A stretch of 64,000 nt of DNA, from NCBI GenBank assembly GCA_029783825.1, contig JAREIK010003364.1:62001-126000 (forward strand), read 5' to 3'. How positions within the stretch are numbered: the first letter of the stretch is position 1; each line of letters starts with the position of its first letter. The translations under genes and the position numbers were made by a program. Under the pieces are notes generated by a model. That model searched no databases. It was not told where the DNA came from and worked only from the letters and a program-made list of their open reading frames with translations. This stretch comes from Sapria himalayana. Its lineage: Eukaryota > Streptophyta > Magnoliopsida > Malpighiales > Rafflesiaceae. Shown here in pieces: positions 23,531 to 34,984 of this stretch.

Positions 23531-26500
23531 CATAGTAGAACTACATGACTCATAGGCATTTTTAATAACATGATTTTATCTTATAGATAGGAAATGCAAG
23601 AGCCATTAATATTTCTATTGTCGTTACAAACCAAAACAATAAAGAAACCAAGCCATATTTATTCTCTAGTACTATAACTTTTTGTTACATAAAGACAAAG
23701 CTAAAATCGTGACTCTTCTCTAACACAATGCCTTCCAACTTAAAAAATGCACATAATTGATTATGTATAAAAGTAGAACATAGAACCAAAAACAAAAGAG
23801 GAGTGACGACATGAACAAAGAGGTGAAAAAACTAAGCTTTTTGTAAAAAATTGCTCAATCCTTGTGGAGATTCATGAGCAAAAAGGTGATACAATGTCCA
23901 GCAAAAAACCCTAAAGGGAGAGTATAAATTCTCACTATCACCTAGGTCTAGATTTGAGTTACACCAAAAAAAAATTGTGGGTATAGAATTTAATTTACAA
24001 ATACATATGAGGGTTACCATTGGGAATCTAAAATTTTACAAGATATATTTCAAATTATCTCATGTAAAATCTTCTCTAACTTCCGGCTAAATTGAGGTAT
24101 GTATTGGTGTATATTATTTTATGTGAAAGATATATTATTAATGAAAATTTATGTTGAAAACTAAATTGAGGTCAACAAAATTGAGGTCGACAAAATTGAC
24201 GGTCGCTAAATTATCTCATATATAATCTTTTCTAATGTCCATCTAAATTGGGGTCGTATCACTTTTATTTGAAACTAATTTAATATTTTACTATTCGTAT
24301 ATTTGATAGATAAGTCATAAAGTACAATCATGCATAAATAAAGTAAGGAAGTGACACCTTTCTAAAAGTTATGTGAGAGACAAACTTATGTAATAAAATT
24401 TGACACTGAGGAAAATTAATCATGTACGTATGATGCTCATGAAACCAAAAATATGAACACTTCTATACCCAATCCCATTATCTATATCCAATATGAAATA
24501 ATTCTCTATTGATGAGTCCCATGTCATCATGGATATTATGACGGGTATGCCTGAGATACATGCGAATTGAGGTGACTCATAAAGTGGTGATGATCATGTG
24601 AGTTACTTTCTGTCATTTGACTCCTACTGGTGATATTTGAAAGTAAACATATATTAATTATCATGACTACGATACTAATAAGTTGAAAGTATAAATACTT
24701 TAATTCCAAATAGTTCATGTCTTTATGATACATGAGATTGGAGAATAAGAATGTATATACTAAGCAACCAACAAGGGTAGATGATGAATTGTGTTAGAGG
24801 TAAAAAAATTATGAATGACTCTCAAGCATGAATAATTTTTTTTAAGTGATAAAATACTCAAGAGATTATATGAGGGGACTATCAATGGGGAGGATCAAAT
24901 AGATGACAACCACCTTATATGCCAATAGAGAACTAGTATATTTTCATAATAATCCAACATTCATTATGCAATGAAAGAATAATAATAATCAAATAATTTA
25001 GAAAGGTTTGTATACATAATAAATGACCAACCCTAGAATCTAAGAGTCTTACCAAAAATATAGATTTATTTTTCTCATTAAATCAATAGTTAGCACACTA
25101 TTGTTGATCAAATTGCATATATAATATCTATTGGATTTTTATTTGGAAAAAAGTCTACATTACTACTTATACAATCAATATACTTTTGGAATTATGTGGA
25201 TGATGGACCATCACTCAATGAGCTTTTAAGATTCTCTAATCCTAAAAATTTGACATTATAATAAGTCATAATAAGTTTCTGACATAACTACTAAAGATTA
25301 TTGTATTTGGCTAATCAACTTTAGTTGACATAACAATCCTTTAAAAAATATTAATATGTTCTTAGTAGTTTGTATAATAAATTTTTTACTTTGAATTGCA
25401 TTACTCATCTTGTGTTGCTTTTTGGTGTCCTTGGTTAATATTATTTTATTTTTTGTAGCCATAATCTTTAACCTCTATGATTGTACTAACACCTCTCGAC
25501 CAAGAGATTGAGAGAAATAGAAAGATAATTTTGAGACAGAGAGGTGAGAAAAAGTAAATGAAAGAAACTAGCAGCAATAAAGATGCCTGATGGGGTGATC
25601 AGCAAGATATCCAATAACCTAGTCATCACTACACCTTGGAAGACTATTGGTGAGTTTGAAAAATATACATAATGATCTATGTTAATGAATACATAATTTT
25701 TTATTTTATCATTTCGTATAAAAATATATTTTTGGGTTGTCTACCAAGTACCTCCTCTATATTTAATGTTAATGTCTAGATCATTAACGAGGTGTTACAT
25801 CTATAGGTAATTTGAGATATCGAGTCTAGCTTTATTGTATGATTCTTCACTTCCTCTTTTCTTCTCAAAATTTTTTTCAACATTGAATCATATTACATAA
25901 TTTCTTTTTTGGAACCTCCTTCTTTTTCTTCTTTTTCTAGGGATGTTATAACTTTTTGGATCATCATAGCTTTTTGCCTTCATCCTCCCTTGATTCCATG
26001 ACTATTTGGATAGCCATAGTTTTTATGGCTAGTTTTGAGATTTTCTTTCTAGATATCCAAAGTCATAGGATTGAGGTTTGTCATGGCTTCTTCGTTTAGC
26101 TTATGTATCTTCAAAGTCATGCTGTTGGTCAAAGGTGGGACTTTTGTTGTTGTATCATATCTTTTTTCCTTCATTTTGATCCTCAAGAATATTTGTTTTC
26201 ACTATATCTTTAATTATAATTTCATTAGTTACTCTTTAGGATTCTACCTCTATTTTTACTTTTTGTATATTCTCTAAATCCTATATATCTTTTTATCCAT
26301 ACAATTGTGAAAAGAATGTGGGTATTTCAATTCTTTTTGTATCTTCTAGGTGTACACTTCTTGTAAGCCTTTTAAAGTCATAACAATGAATAATGTCATG
26401 ACTTCATAGCAGTCATCCTCCTCAATTTTAGCTTCACTTTCATAACTTTATTTTCTCTCTTCTATGTCATTTTCCTCCTTTTCATCTGGCCAGAAGTATT

Positions 26501-26810
26501 ATAAAAAATCTTTTCACCTAAAGTCCATGTTTTGTAGTCATATTGTTGAGAAAAAATTATCTATCCTCCAATAATCCTTTTCATCAACGTCAAGACTCTT
26601 CATGCATTTGAAATATTGAATTTACTTGCTATTTACCTATCCAAAGAGTGAATCTCTCTTATTGACATCAATGAGAGTTTTCCAAGTATCTAAAAATGAA
26701 AATCTCAAGAGAAATAGAGTATTTTAGTCTTCCTCAATATTCAACTCCATAAAATCATTGAAAAAAATAAATATATTAACCTTAACTAATAAATCTTCAA
26801 TAATACCTAT

Positions 26811-27390
26811 TGTTGTATATGTAATTTATTTTTTATTTAATAATCTATTTGAATAACAAAATATTTTTTCTGTTTTACTATTTTTCATGTAAGTGAAGGA
26901 AATGAATATTAAGAGGCCGAGGATGCAGCAGTAGCACAATAACGGATGTCCCGCTGTCCAGTCAGTAGGCCGAAATTTTTGGAGCAGAGCCTAACCCATT
27001 CTATGATCCGGCCAACTGTGGTTAAAAGAACCGAGATATTTTTAATATAAAATGATTAGTAATTTTATTTTCGGGTGGATGTTTTTGGACCCGTGGAACT
27101 GTTCATCATCTCTCTCTCTTCTCTCTGCGCGAATTTTCGTGACTGCTCTGTGTGCTGCATACTATAAGACTTTTCCATTTTTGGTTTTAATCTGTAACGC
27201 ATAAGTATTTCTGGTGGATGTAGCTAGTCATACTGAGCGACTAGCAAACCATGTTATTTCCGGTGTTGATTTCTCATTTTTTTATTCTGTCATGGATGCT
27301 TGCTGGATTGGGATATATATTGATTGTTTTCTGTGTTTCTGTTGTTTTTGTATCTTAATCTCACTACCATGGAAGCGCAATCTCCTAGCA
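26811..27390. mobile_element. Solo LTR E1 (580 bp) with CCTAT target duplication
   Basis: Begins TGTTGTATATGTAATTT and ends CTCCTAGCA, so TG...CA. Flanked by perfect 5-bp repeats CCTAT (26,806-26,810 and 27,391-27,395). U1 has the unoccupied site at about 13,571-13,582 ('aatacatattatgtgc'). Its partner E2 lies at 28,519-29,095, same orientation and easily aligned along its whole length. Inside: a TATAAAAT box at 27,046, a CT-rich tract at 27,108-27,126 and a hairpin at 27,223-27,245. Class (copia or gypsy) unknown. The neighbouring internal sequence belongs to a different element, so this is a solo LTR. Confidence 0.88.
27046..27053 (+). promoter_or_regulatory. TATA-like box in solo LTR E1
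   Basis: TATAAAAT at offset 235 from the LTR start; E2 has the same octamer at offset 238. The conserved position suggests the LTR promoter, assuming transcription on the plus strand. Confidence 0.45.
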
Positions 27391-28518
27391 CCTATTGTGT
27401 GCTTAGTTGATCAATTGGTTTTTAGTAGTAAGAGGAATGTTGGAATGATCTCGTCGATGTTTAGTCTTCACTCCATTGACAAAGATATCAAGTTGATAAT
27501 TAATCTCAGATTATAAAGTTTCTACTGGAATGTGTGTTCTCCAATTATACATATTATCATAAAACTTTTTGGATCACTCAACTTTTTAAAGAATTTTCAT
27601 TAAATATTTATACTGTATTTCTCAAACATACTCACAAGTCTATACTCATTCAACTTTCCCTTATTATCCATGACATCGTTGATGAATTTACATATTTCAA
27701 TATTTAAGAAAATACTCCGACAAATAAAAAATCTACTTTCAACTTTTGAAAAATTAGAGAAGTTTATTAATATTTTCATCCAATTTCTATTTTCTAAAAT
27801 GTTGTGGAAAAGAATTATTTAGAGGAAAATTACTTTTTATATTAGTCTCGATCATTTTCATTTTTTCTAGTGCTTTGGGTAACTACCAATCACTCCTCCA
27901 CTAATCATTTTTTGTATGTCATAATTCAGAGGATGAGCAAGGTATTCTATTCATTGAGTATCTTGGCTTTGAAGAATGTCATAGAATTGGGGGCTATGAC
28001 TTTTGAAAATACAAATGATGGGAGCCATGACTTTTGGAAATATCATGGGACTGTCAGTTCTAAATCTCTCTATTTTAGCTTTATTTATTTGTTTCCCCTC
28101 AATAATTAATTGAGAAGTAGTTCTTCTTGTCTGTCTAAATATCACTCAATAATTAATTGATGCTCTTTTCTTTCACTATTAATATAAAATATGTGATTTG
28201 ATTCTCTATATATTTCATCACCACATTTGTATATTCTAATTTTATTTCATGCCTCTCCATATGATCTTCTTGAAGATCATTTTTTTCTTTTTATCTTGGT
28301 TGGTAATGCTTTTAATTTATCATTGTTAGAAAAATTTTCTTCGCCCTTTGAATATTGATAATTTGAGCTCGATCCTCCTTAAATATGAGTCCCATGGAAT
28401 TACTCCCAAAATTCTTTGGGACTTATCCAGTATTTTACTGCCCATTTCAATAGCCTCTATGTAAAAAATTTTCATAATTTTTCATGTTTGAATAATAATG
28501 TATGTGAATATTAGTAAT

Positions 28519-29095
28519 TGTTGTATATGTAATTTGTTTTTATTAAATAATCTGTTTGTATAACCAAATGTCTTTTCTGTTTTAATATTTTCATGTAAGT
28601 GCAGGAAAGGAAATATTAAAAAGCCCAGGGATGCAGCAGTAGCACAATAACGGAGGTCCCGTTGTCCGGTCAGCGGGCTGAAATTTTTAGAGCATAGCCT
28701 GGCCCGTTTCATGATCTGACCCGCTTCGGTTAAATGAACCGGATGTTTATTTTTCATATAAAATGATTTGTATTTTATTTTTCGGGCGGCTGTTTTTGAC
28801 CTGGTTGAACTGTTCATCATCTCTTCTCCTCTCTTTCTGCGTGATTTCACGACTGCTCTGTGCTGCATACTGTAAGACGTTCTGTTTTGGTTTTAATCTG
28901 TAACTCATAAGCGTTTTCTAGTGGAGGTAGCTAGTCGTACTGAGCGACTAGCGAACCACGTTATTTCCTGTGTTGATTTCTCGTTTTGATTATGTCGTGG
29001 ATGCTTGTGGATTGGGATATATATATTGCTTGTTTCTGTATTTTCGGTTGTTTCTGTTTTTAAACTCACTACCGTGGAAGCGCAATTACCCAACA
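28519..29095. mobile_element. Solo LTR E2 (577 bp) with GTAAT target duplication
   Basis: Begins TGTTGTATATGTAATTT and ends ACCCAACA, flanked by perfect GTAAT (28,514-28,518 and 29,096-29,100). Shares with E1 'gatgcagcagtagcacaata', the 'gactgctctgtg' block and 'gtggaagcgcaat' near the end. More GC-rich than its surroundings. Its TATAAAAT box is at 28,757-28,764 and its hairpin (8-bp stem GCTAGTCG/CGACTAGC, 7-base loop) at 28,930-28,952. It sits in sequence absent from U1, so no empty site is available. Confidence 0.88.
28757..28764 (+). promoter_or_regulatory. TATA-like box in solo LTR E2
   Basis: Same octamer and nearly the same offset from the LTR start as in E1. Confidence 0.45.
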
Positions 29096-30199
29096 GTAAT
29101 GGTCAAAACACATAATATTTGACTTGTAAACTATTGGCCTCCTCCACTTCATAAATGAGATTAAAAATTTAACATTTGTTGTGGTTACAAAATAATGATT
29201 CCTGTCATTCCTTTTGCCTTCTCCACTTGAGCTTTCAACTTTTAAAAAAATTCTTACAACTTTGCCTCCATCACCATAATTTTGTTCAACTCCAACACTC
29301 CAGCTTGCTCTCTCTCAAAGACATGATATTAAAAGATTGGTAGTTATTAACTACCAATCTTTGAATAATATGCTTTCTTGGGTAATATGTTCATAATTGA
29401 CCCACCTAAAGATACATAAATGATATTCTTTATCATGTAATTCAGCCCATTGTAGAATATTTGAGCTTGAAACCACAACTCAAATTCTTATTAATGGTAT
29501 TTCTTCAATAATTTTTTAAATTAGTCTCAAGCATCATATAAAATCTATATCTCCTCCTAACTCTATTTAACTCTATTTATTAAGGGTATTCCTAATTCAT
29601 ATCATAAAACTTGATAGTATCCAGACTAATTCTATTTATTTTAACTATATCATAAAACTCTAAGAACATTATGACATGTCTATTTAGATCTTCTAATATC
29701 CTCGCACAATATTGATATTATTGAATCATTGCGACCACACTTGGCTTTGAATAGAATAATTCCATAAAATTATAATTTTAACGGATTATGTTGAATAATA
29801 TTAAAACTGGTTAATTTTTCTATAAATATAAGAAATGGTAAAATTGTGGAGTATGAGTGAGAGCAAAAAGTTATGCAAAATCATAGCATTCATCATGATA
29901 TGGCTTTATTACACATAGTGAAATTATATGGTAGTTTCGATATCAATTCTTGGCCAAAACTCTAAAAAATAATCTTGATAATATTTGTATGTCATGATTC
30001 TGTTGTTTTATTGATGTAATTATGTACTATAAAAATATTCTCTATGAATGCATAATTTTTTTGAAGTTGTAGCCACACTATCTAAGTGATGTTTTTATGA
30101 CTATAATGTTAATTTTAGATCATAATAACCAAGTATTCAACATTTACTAAAATCCATGACATCCTATAGTGTCATAACTTTCTCATTATAAAATCATAA

Positions 30200-31240
30200 A
30201 TATTAAAGATTATGCCATGGATTTTCTCAAACACCTTGATTTTTGACTATAAATAGTTTCAAAGAATATTTACTCTGGTCATTTCCAAAACTACTACTAT
30301 TTCTAGAATCACAACTCTTCTCTAGAGAATATGCTTAAGTCACGGTCATTCAAAATACCTTGAGTTTGGGCTATAGAATCAAAATATATAAGCCAAAATC
30401 TTTCAAGTACTATGACTTTATATTACAAAGTAGAAAATCTTGAGTCATTATCAATTTCAATGTCATAACTTCATGTCATAAAAAACAAATAGACGAGCCA
30501 TAATTATTATCAACACTACTACTAAAAGTATTAAATGGATCGTGTCATGCCGACATGACTTTAAAAATGGTAGCTCAACTTGATCCATTGACATGTCTTT
30601 TTGGCCGGATCGTGCCTTAAAATGTTGGGCCTAACCAAGCAAGCATGGTTCATTCTAGACTAGCATATTTCACCAGTTGAGCTAAAATTGGCCTATACAA
30701 GCTTTTGTAGAGTCATGCTATAACGTGCCTCTCATGCCATGAACTTTGACTCGATATGGCCGAAGGCATCTGACGGGCTTGCCTATGGCACGATCAAGCA
30801 TGGCTCTAAATTAGGCTATGCCATGGCACACACAATTTGGTCGTGTCATGTCTTGTTTCATGATCAGGCAGCCTGGACCTAGTTGCCAACTATTGCCATG
30901 GAAATGTAATACAAGAAAGTCTAAATCCATGCAACTCGTAAGCATTATAACTGTGCTACAAAAAGGAACGGCTAAAGTCACTTGTCTTACCCAATCCTAA
31001 CATTTATCATAATTAGAATAACAATTTACTTAATATTAATACAATCCAATAAGATCTATATACAGACAAAAATTAAACATATAAAATATTATTTAATTCT
31101 AAAAATTAGACATCATAATAAAATCACTAAAATAAATTAAGATCTCTACATTGATTATACTAATAGGGAATTTCAATTTATGCTCACTTATCTTACTTGT
31201 GCTTGGGTTCATTGCTTCCCATTATTTTTTATTGGCCCAT
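30200..31240 (-). mobile_element. Rearranged gypsy LTR b in U2 with hAT-like stretch
   Basis: 30,200-30,530 carries the 'catgacttt...ttacaaag' minisatellite as in U1. At 30,521-30,540 'actaaaagtattaaatgg' starts a hAT-like stretch to about 30,880 with repeated 'gcatggct', 'gcctatggcacgatcaagc' and 'gccatggcac' words; it is longer than the 80-bp remnant in U1. From about 31,000 the sequence rejoins the end of LTR b ('gattatactaatagg'), so about 1.2 kb of LTR present in U1 is missing. Confidence 0.5.
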
Positions 31241-31360
31241 TGATTTTAAAAATTAAAATTGTAGATTGGTAGTTTTCTATTTGTTGGATTAATTTGTACA
31301 CTTTAAAAATTGCTTATTTTTTAATCGATTAGAATTTTTTATAGTAGATGGATTTGGACC

Positions 31361-32295
31361 AACACGATGAAATTGTTCTAAGAAAGAAAAAACTGATAAG
31401 ACAGATTGTCTGCATGGCTGAATACAAACAAATATGTAATTACCTATAATGAATAACATGGGACATTCTGTCGAAGAAAATTACAATATCACTTGGATAC
31501 CTAATAATCTGATCAACAATAAGAGTTAAATCTTTGAAATTGTTGTGCCAAATCAACATGTTAAAGACAACTATTCAACTCAATACTTAGGAGATGACAC
31601 TAAACCATAATTCACTCCGATCAATAGTAGCAAAGCAGAGAGGCTTCAAAGTATGAACTTTAAAACAGAAAGAAAAAGGTAAAAAAATCTGATTAGCAAA
31701 TGTAAAACAGGATGAAATACATAAACTGAGAGCATGGATCTAATTTACACAACACGGAATATCTGACAAATGCCATCGGAGTTTAGAATTTAAAATGGTA
31801 TTCTGCGTGGCTTAATTACTGACCTAATTGCATTTCCCTAAAATATATTTAAATACACGTAAATTCAAAATAAATTTAAATAACTATATTATAATAACAA
31901 TGTTTCAATGGAAGATTAAATATAATATTAAATTTGAGAAAGGTTAGAAAGATTAATTATAATAACAAATCAAAAATATTATTTAAAAAAAAAGAGAGAA
32001 GTGAGAAGGGCAAGAAGGCTGCAGATAATCTCGAAAAATTAGGATAAAACACAATCATAAACAAGGAATGGGGAAGAAACCCGCGATACCTAGTGGCGAG
32101 GGTATTATAAAATCCCTGATACAGACAAGTCTGGGTAAATATCACAAATTGGATATGAGTTTAAAAAATATTATTTAATGAATTGAAATCAAACTAACCG
32201 ACTTAAATATAATAGTTTTATAATTAGAGCCCCAGTAGATTTGTTGGGAATTGATAATCATGTCACATCCTATTGACTTGAAATTAATAAAGCAT
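31361..32295. other. Unassigned non-coding stretch
   Basis: Less repetitive than its neighbours and without a partner in the window. No open frame over about 60 codons and no recognised domain. Confidence 0.5.
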
Positions 32296-32575
32296 GTTTT
32301 TTTTTTGGTTATTTTTTTGTTTTTTTTATTTGTTTTTTTTATTTGTTTATTTTATTTGTTTATTTTATTTTATTATGTTTTTTTATTATGTTTTTTTTTG
32401 GTTATTTTTTTGTTTATTTTATTTGTTTATTTTATTTTATTATGTTTTTTTATTTTGTTTTTTTGGTTATTTTTTTGGTTATTTTTTTGTTTATTTTTTT
32501 TATTTTGTTTTTTTATTTTGTTTTTTTCATTTTGATTTTTTATTTTTTTATCTTTTTGTTTTTTTATTCTTTTTA

Positions 32576-32606
<31 letters not shown>

Positions 32607-32693
32607 CTTATTTCTCTTATTTCTCTTATTTCTCTTATTTCTCTTATTTCTCTTATTTCTCTTATTTCTCTTATTCCTCTTTTTTTTTTATAT
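32296..32693. repeat. Pyrimidine-rich block with 9-bp TTATTTCTC repeats
   Basis: Almost pure T/C on the plus strand with A interruptions: (TTTATTTTATTT)-type text, then about nine units of TTATTTCTC at about 32,600-32,680. Three overlapping open frames run through it only because the pattern has no stops. Confidence 0.9.
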
Positions 32694-33428
32694 TATTTAT
32701 TAATTATCACCCTCTCTTTTGGAGGAGGAATACCATTTGTACAATCTACGTCTACCCCTTTCCCTTTTACACTCATTCTTAATAACTAGAAATAAATGAC
32801 TTTCCTAAAATTCTATATCCAATAATCTGTTTTCCTATACTTATAGATAGATCTTTCCCCTTTCTTAAATATATCCTCTTTTGTCCTTCTTTGTTATCAT
32901 TTGTGTGGATCGTGAGAGATCTCCTTGAATGCACAATCTTCTTGTCATATTTCTATCTTCAGTATCATATTTGTTTCAATCTTGTGGCTACTTGGATTTT
33001 CCTGCATACAACCAGAAATTCTTTATGGTATTGCTCCCAATACCCCCTTTTCCCTTGTGTTTTAAAACATCATAGTTCAAGAGGTTTCTCTTCATATCGT
33101 TTCTGGTGTCTTTTCCATTGTTAATGTAATCTCTTTGCTTTTGTATCTTTATTTATTGCTAGGCTTAATCTTGATGTGACATTACTGCATTCTGTTGAAT
33201 CCAGCCGTATATCCTTTGTTTTTCTTCCATGTCACTTTGAGACAGACTTCTTTACTGACTTGCAGGCTTACATACTTAATACAGACATAACAGCCTTTAA
33301 CACAAACCACCTTTGATGCATTTAAACTCTTAAAACATGCATTAAAGCCATTTTTAACATAGACTTCCAGACCGACCAAGCAAAACCGAAATATATAGAC
33401 TCTCATGACATAAACTGCTAAACCAATA
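32694..33428. other. Interval between two pyrimidine blocks
   Basis: About 735 bp of mixed composition. The two longest frames (32,891-33,124 plus and 33,182-33,406 minus, 74-77 codons) show no known domain. The minus frame has several Val-Cys-Val-Lys phrases that look like weak internal repetition. I cannot assign a function, and coding status is doubtful. Confidence 0.4.
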
Positions 33429-33668
33429 ATTCTCTTATTCTTCTTATTTCTCTTATTCCTTTTATTCCTCTTATTCCTCTTATTCCTCTTATTCTTCTTA
33501 TTCCTCTTATTTCTCTTATTCTTTTTGTTTTTTTATTCTTTATGTTTTTTTATTTTTTTTATTTTTTTTTATTTTTTTTATCTTTTTAACTTTTTATTTT
33601 TTAATTTTTTTTTCTTGTATTCTTTTAATTTTTTTTCTTTTATTCTTTTATTATTATTATTTTCTTTG
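33429..33668. repeat. Second pyrimidine-rich block with TTATTCCTC repeats
   Basis: About eleven 9-bp units alternating TTATTCCTC, TTATTTCTC and TTATTCTTC at 33,430-33,527, followed by T-rich sequence. Same unit length and theme as the block at 32.6 kb. Confidence 0.9.
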
Positions 33669-33717
33669 TTGTGTTTTAGGCCAATTCAACCTCAATTCTC
33701 AACTCAATATCACTTGG

Positions 33718-33925
33718 CACTAGTTTCAACCTCAATCATTCAACTAAGAATTAGCTCAAATTAAAATAATGAAATTTGAATTTCATTTGAGTTAGGTGAT
33801 ATGGCACATTTATAATAATATCTTGATTTTATAAGAATAAAATATAAAAAAAATATTATTTAATTATTTAAAATTTCAATAATAAAAATTTATAAAAATA
33901 ATAAATTATTAGTTAATAAATGTGA
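33718..33925 (+). repeat. Third partial copy of the U1/U2 left-edge sequence
   Basis: 'tcaacctcaatcattcaacta' to 'aaatttcaataat' and 'aataataaattatt' resembles 6,571-6,860, and its later part resembles 20,118-20,250. The similarity fades after about 33,925. It may be a repeat that lay at the edge of the duplicated block. Confidence 0.45.
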
Positions 33926-34980
33926 CCTTCTAGTAACCTAGACCATGATCCATGAAAATCATATATATTTCACTTTCTTATATCATATAAAAGTAAGCTT
34001 TTTATCAATATCTCTTTGATTTAGGTTTGCTAGATTGTCAAATAATAGATGTGTTGTAACTTATATATATATAAATATAAATATATGTTAGCCTCTTGCT
34101 TCCCTTACAAATACATTAGGAGGAATGAGAACCCAACAAAATACTAGAAATAAAAAGACCTAGCATTTAAATAATATAAAATATAAATTTTATTAATTTT
34201 CATATATTCCTTTGATCGTGAATTTTTGTCATATAACACTAACATTAAAAGTAATTATAATTTTTATTAATATTTGTCATATAATTTTTGTAATATAATA
34301 TAAAATAAAGTAATTATAACTAAATATTTTACCATAACAAGCATTTGTATTTATTGGCTTAACAAGGAATTTTTTTTTAACCACATGAACAAGCATCTAA
34401 AATTTTATCGTTGGAATTCATGTTGGGTCAATTTGAATAATTTGAACCCGATCCAAACAAAAATATTAGGTTTGAATTCGAGTTGCAATCTTCCAAATCA
34501 TTCAATTTTAAAAACTAAATTATAATGCTTGCAAAGTTGTCATACCTATTAATATAAGGCTTGAGAGCCTAAAATAAATTATAAATTTCAAAATAATTTG
34601 TAGGAATGATTTTAAAATTTAATTTTAGTTTTATATTATAAAATTTTGATACATCAAAGAAATATTTAAAAAATAATGTTTTATAAAATTTATATTATTT
34701 AAATAAAATAATTATTTTATTTTAAATATTATTTTAATAATTTTTTTGCTAGAAATTATGCAACCCGACCCAAAATCTAACCTAATATGAGTTTCATAAT
34801 ATAAAATCAAGTTAGTAAGCTAACTAGAATGGATTAAATCTCAAAATTAAAATTTGTCTATTTGATTATAAAACAAAATATGCTCCCATCATATCTTTAA
34901 ATTTTAACTTTATTCATATATTAAAAAAAAGTAAAGATACTTGTTTGACAATTAAAAAATGAGTGAGATATGTGTTTTGG
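33926..34980. other. AT-rich non-coding stretch
   Basis: Contains 'acccgacccaaaatctaacc' and 'ttgaacccgatccaaac' phrases that can occur in DNA-transposon ends, but no paired ends were found. No gene. Confidence 0.4.
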
Positions 34981-34984
34981 TACA

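Larger units (their letters stand above)
22880..25450 (-). mobile_element. Gypsy-type LTR a in U2
   Basis: Counterpart of 9,660-12,200, with the hAT-like insertion at 23,111-23,530. Good agreement around 'tgggtatagaatttaatttacaaatac' (23,977), 'gatgacaaccaccttatatgcc' (24,903) and the right end near 25,400. Non-coding. Confidence 0.55.
25660..30190 (-). mobile_element. Gypsy gag-protease remnant in U2, interrupted by two solo LTRs
   Basis: Counterpart of 12,430-15,140. The minus-strand piece at 27,474-27,541 reads GEHTF then YNLRLIINLISLSM, matching the gypsy protease start where the family has (A)LCDLGASINLMSLS. The catalytic Asp of the D-(S/G)-(G/A) triad position is replaced (NLR instead of DLG), so the protease site is lost. 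The gag linker is present near 27,720-27,830 and the gag end near 27,951-28,145. The reading is broken by stops and by solo LTRs at 26,811 and 28,519. No reverse transcriptase seen. A short near-palindrome at 28,261-28,280 lies at the start of U2-only sequence. Confidence 0.65.
20118..31360 (+). repeat. Large direct duplication, copy U2
   Basis: Counterpart of 6,735-19,030 in the same orientation. U2 differs by two solo LTR insertions (26,811-27,390 and 28,519-29,095), extra sequence around the second (28,275-29,285, bridged by 'gatcttctattcaactcc' in U1), a 20-bp minisatellite expansion inside its hAT element, longer (TA) tracts, and loss of the U1 16.0-17.27 kb segment. The ends resume at 31,000-31,230 (matching 17,270-17,560) and 31,240-31,360 (matching the AT minisatellite at 18.8-19.0 kb). 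Confidence 0.85.

Noticed and set aside
28261..28280. Short palindrome ATGATCTTC-TT-GAAGATCAT as an element end or terminator
   Set aside because: A single 9-bp stem in AT-rich DNA is not exceptional, and no partner end was found.
28482..29093. Minus-strand frames of 128 and 62 codons in solo LTR E2
   Set aside because: They cross the LTR boundaries and are not kept in E1.
26811..29095. One LTR element with E1 and E2 as its two LTRs
   Set aside because: Each has its own different target duplication, and the sequence between them (27,391-28,518) is the gypsy remnant shared with U1.
32251..32789. Three overlapping open frames of 94-162 codons rich in Phe, Tyr, Leu, Ile and Ser, which look like membrane proteins
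   Set aside because: They are translations of T-rich and TTATTTCTC repeats in all three frames; no start context, no real hydrophobic-segment pattern beyond composition.
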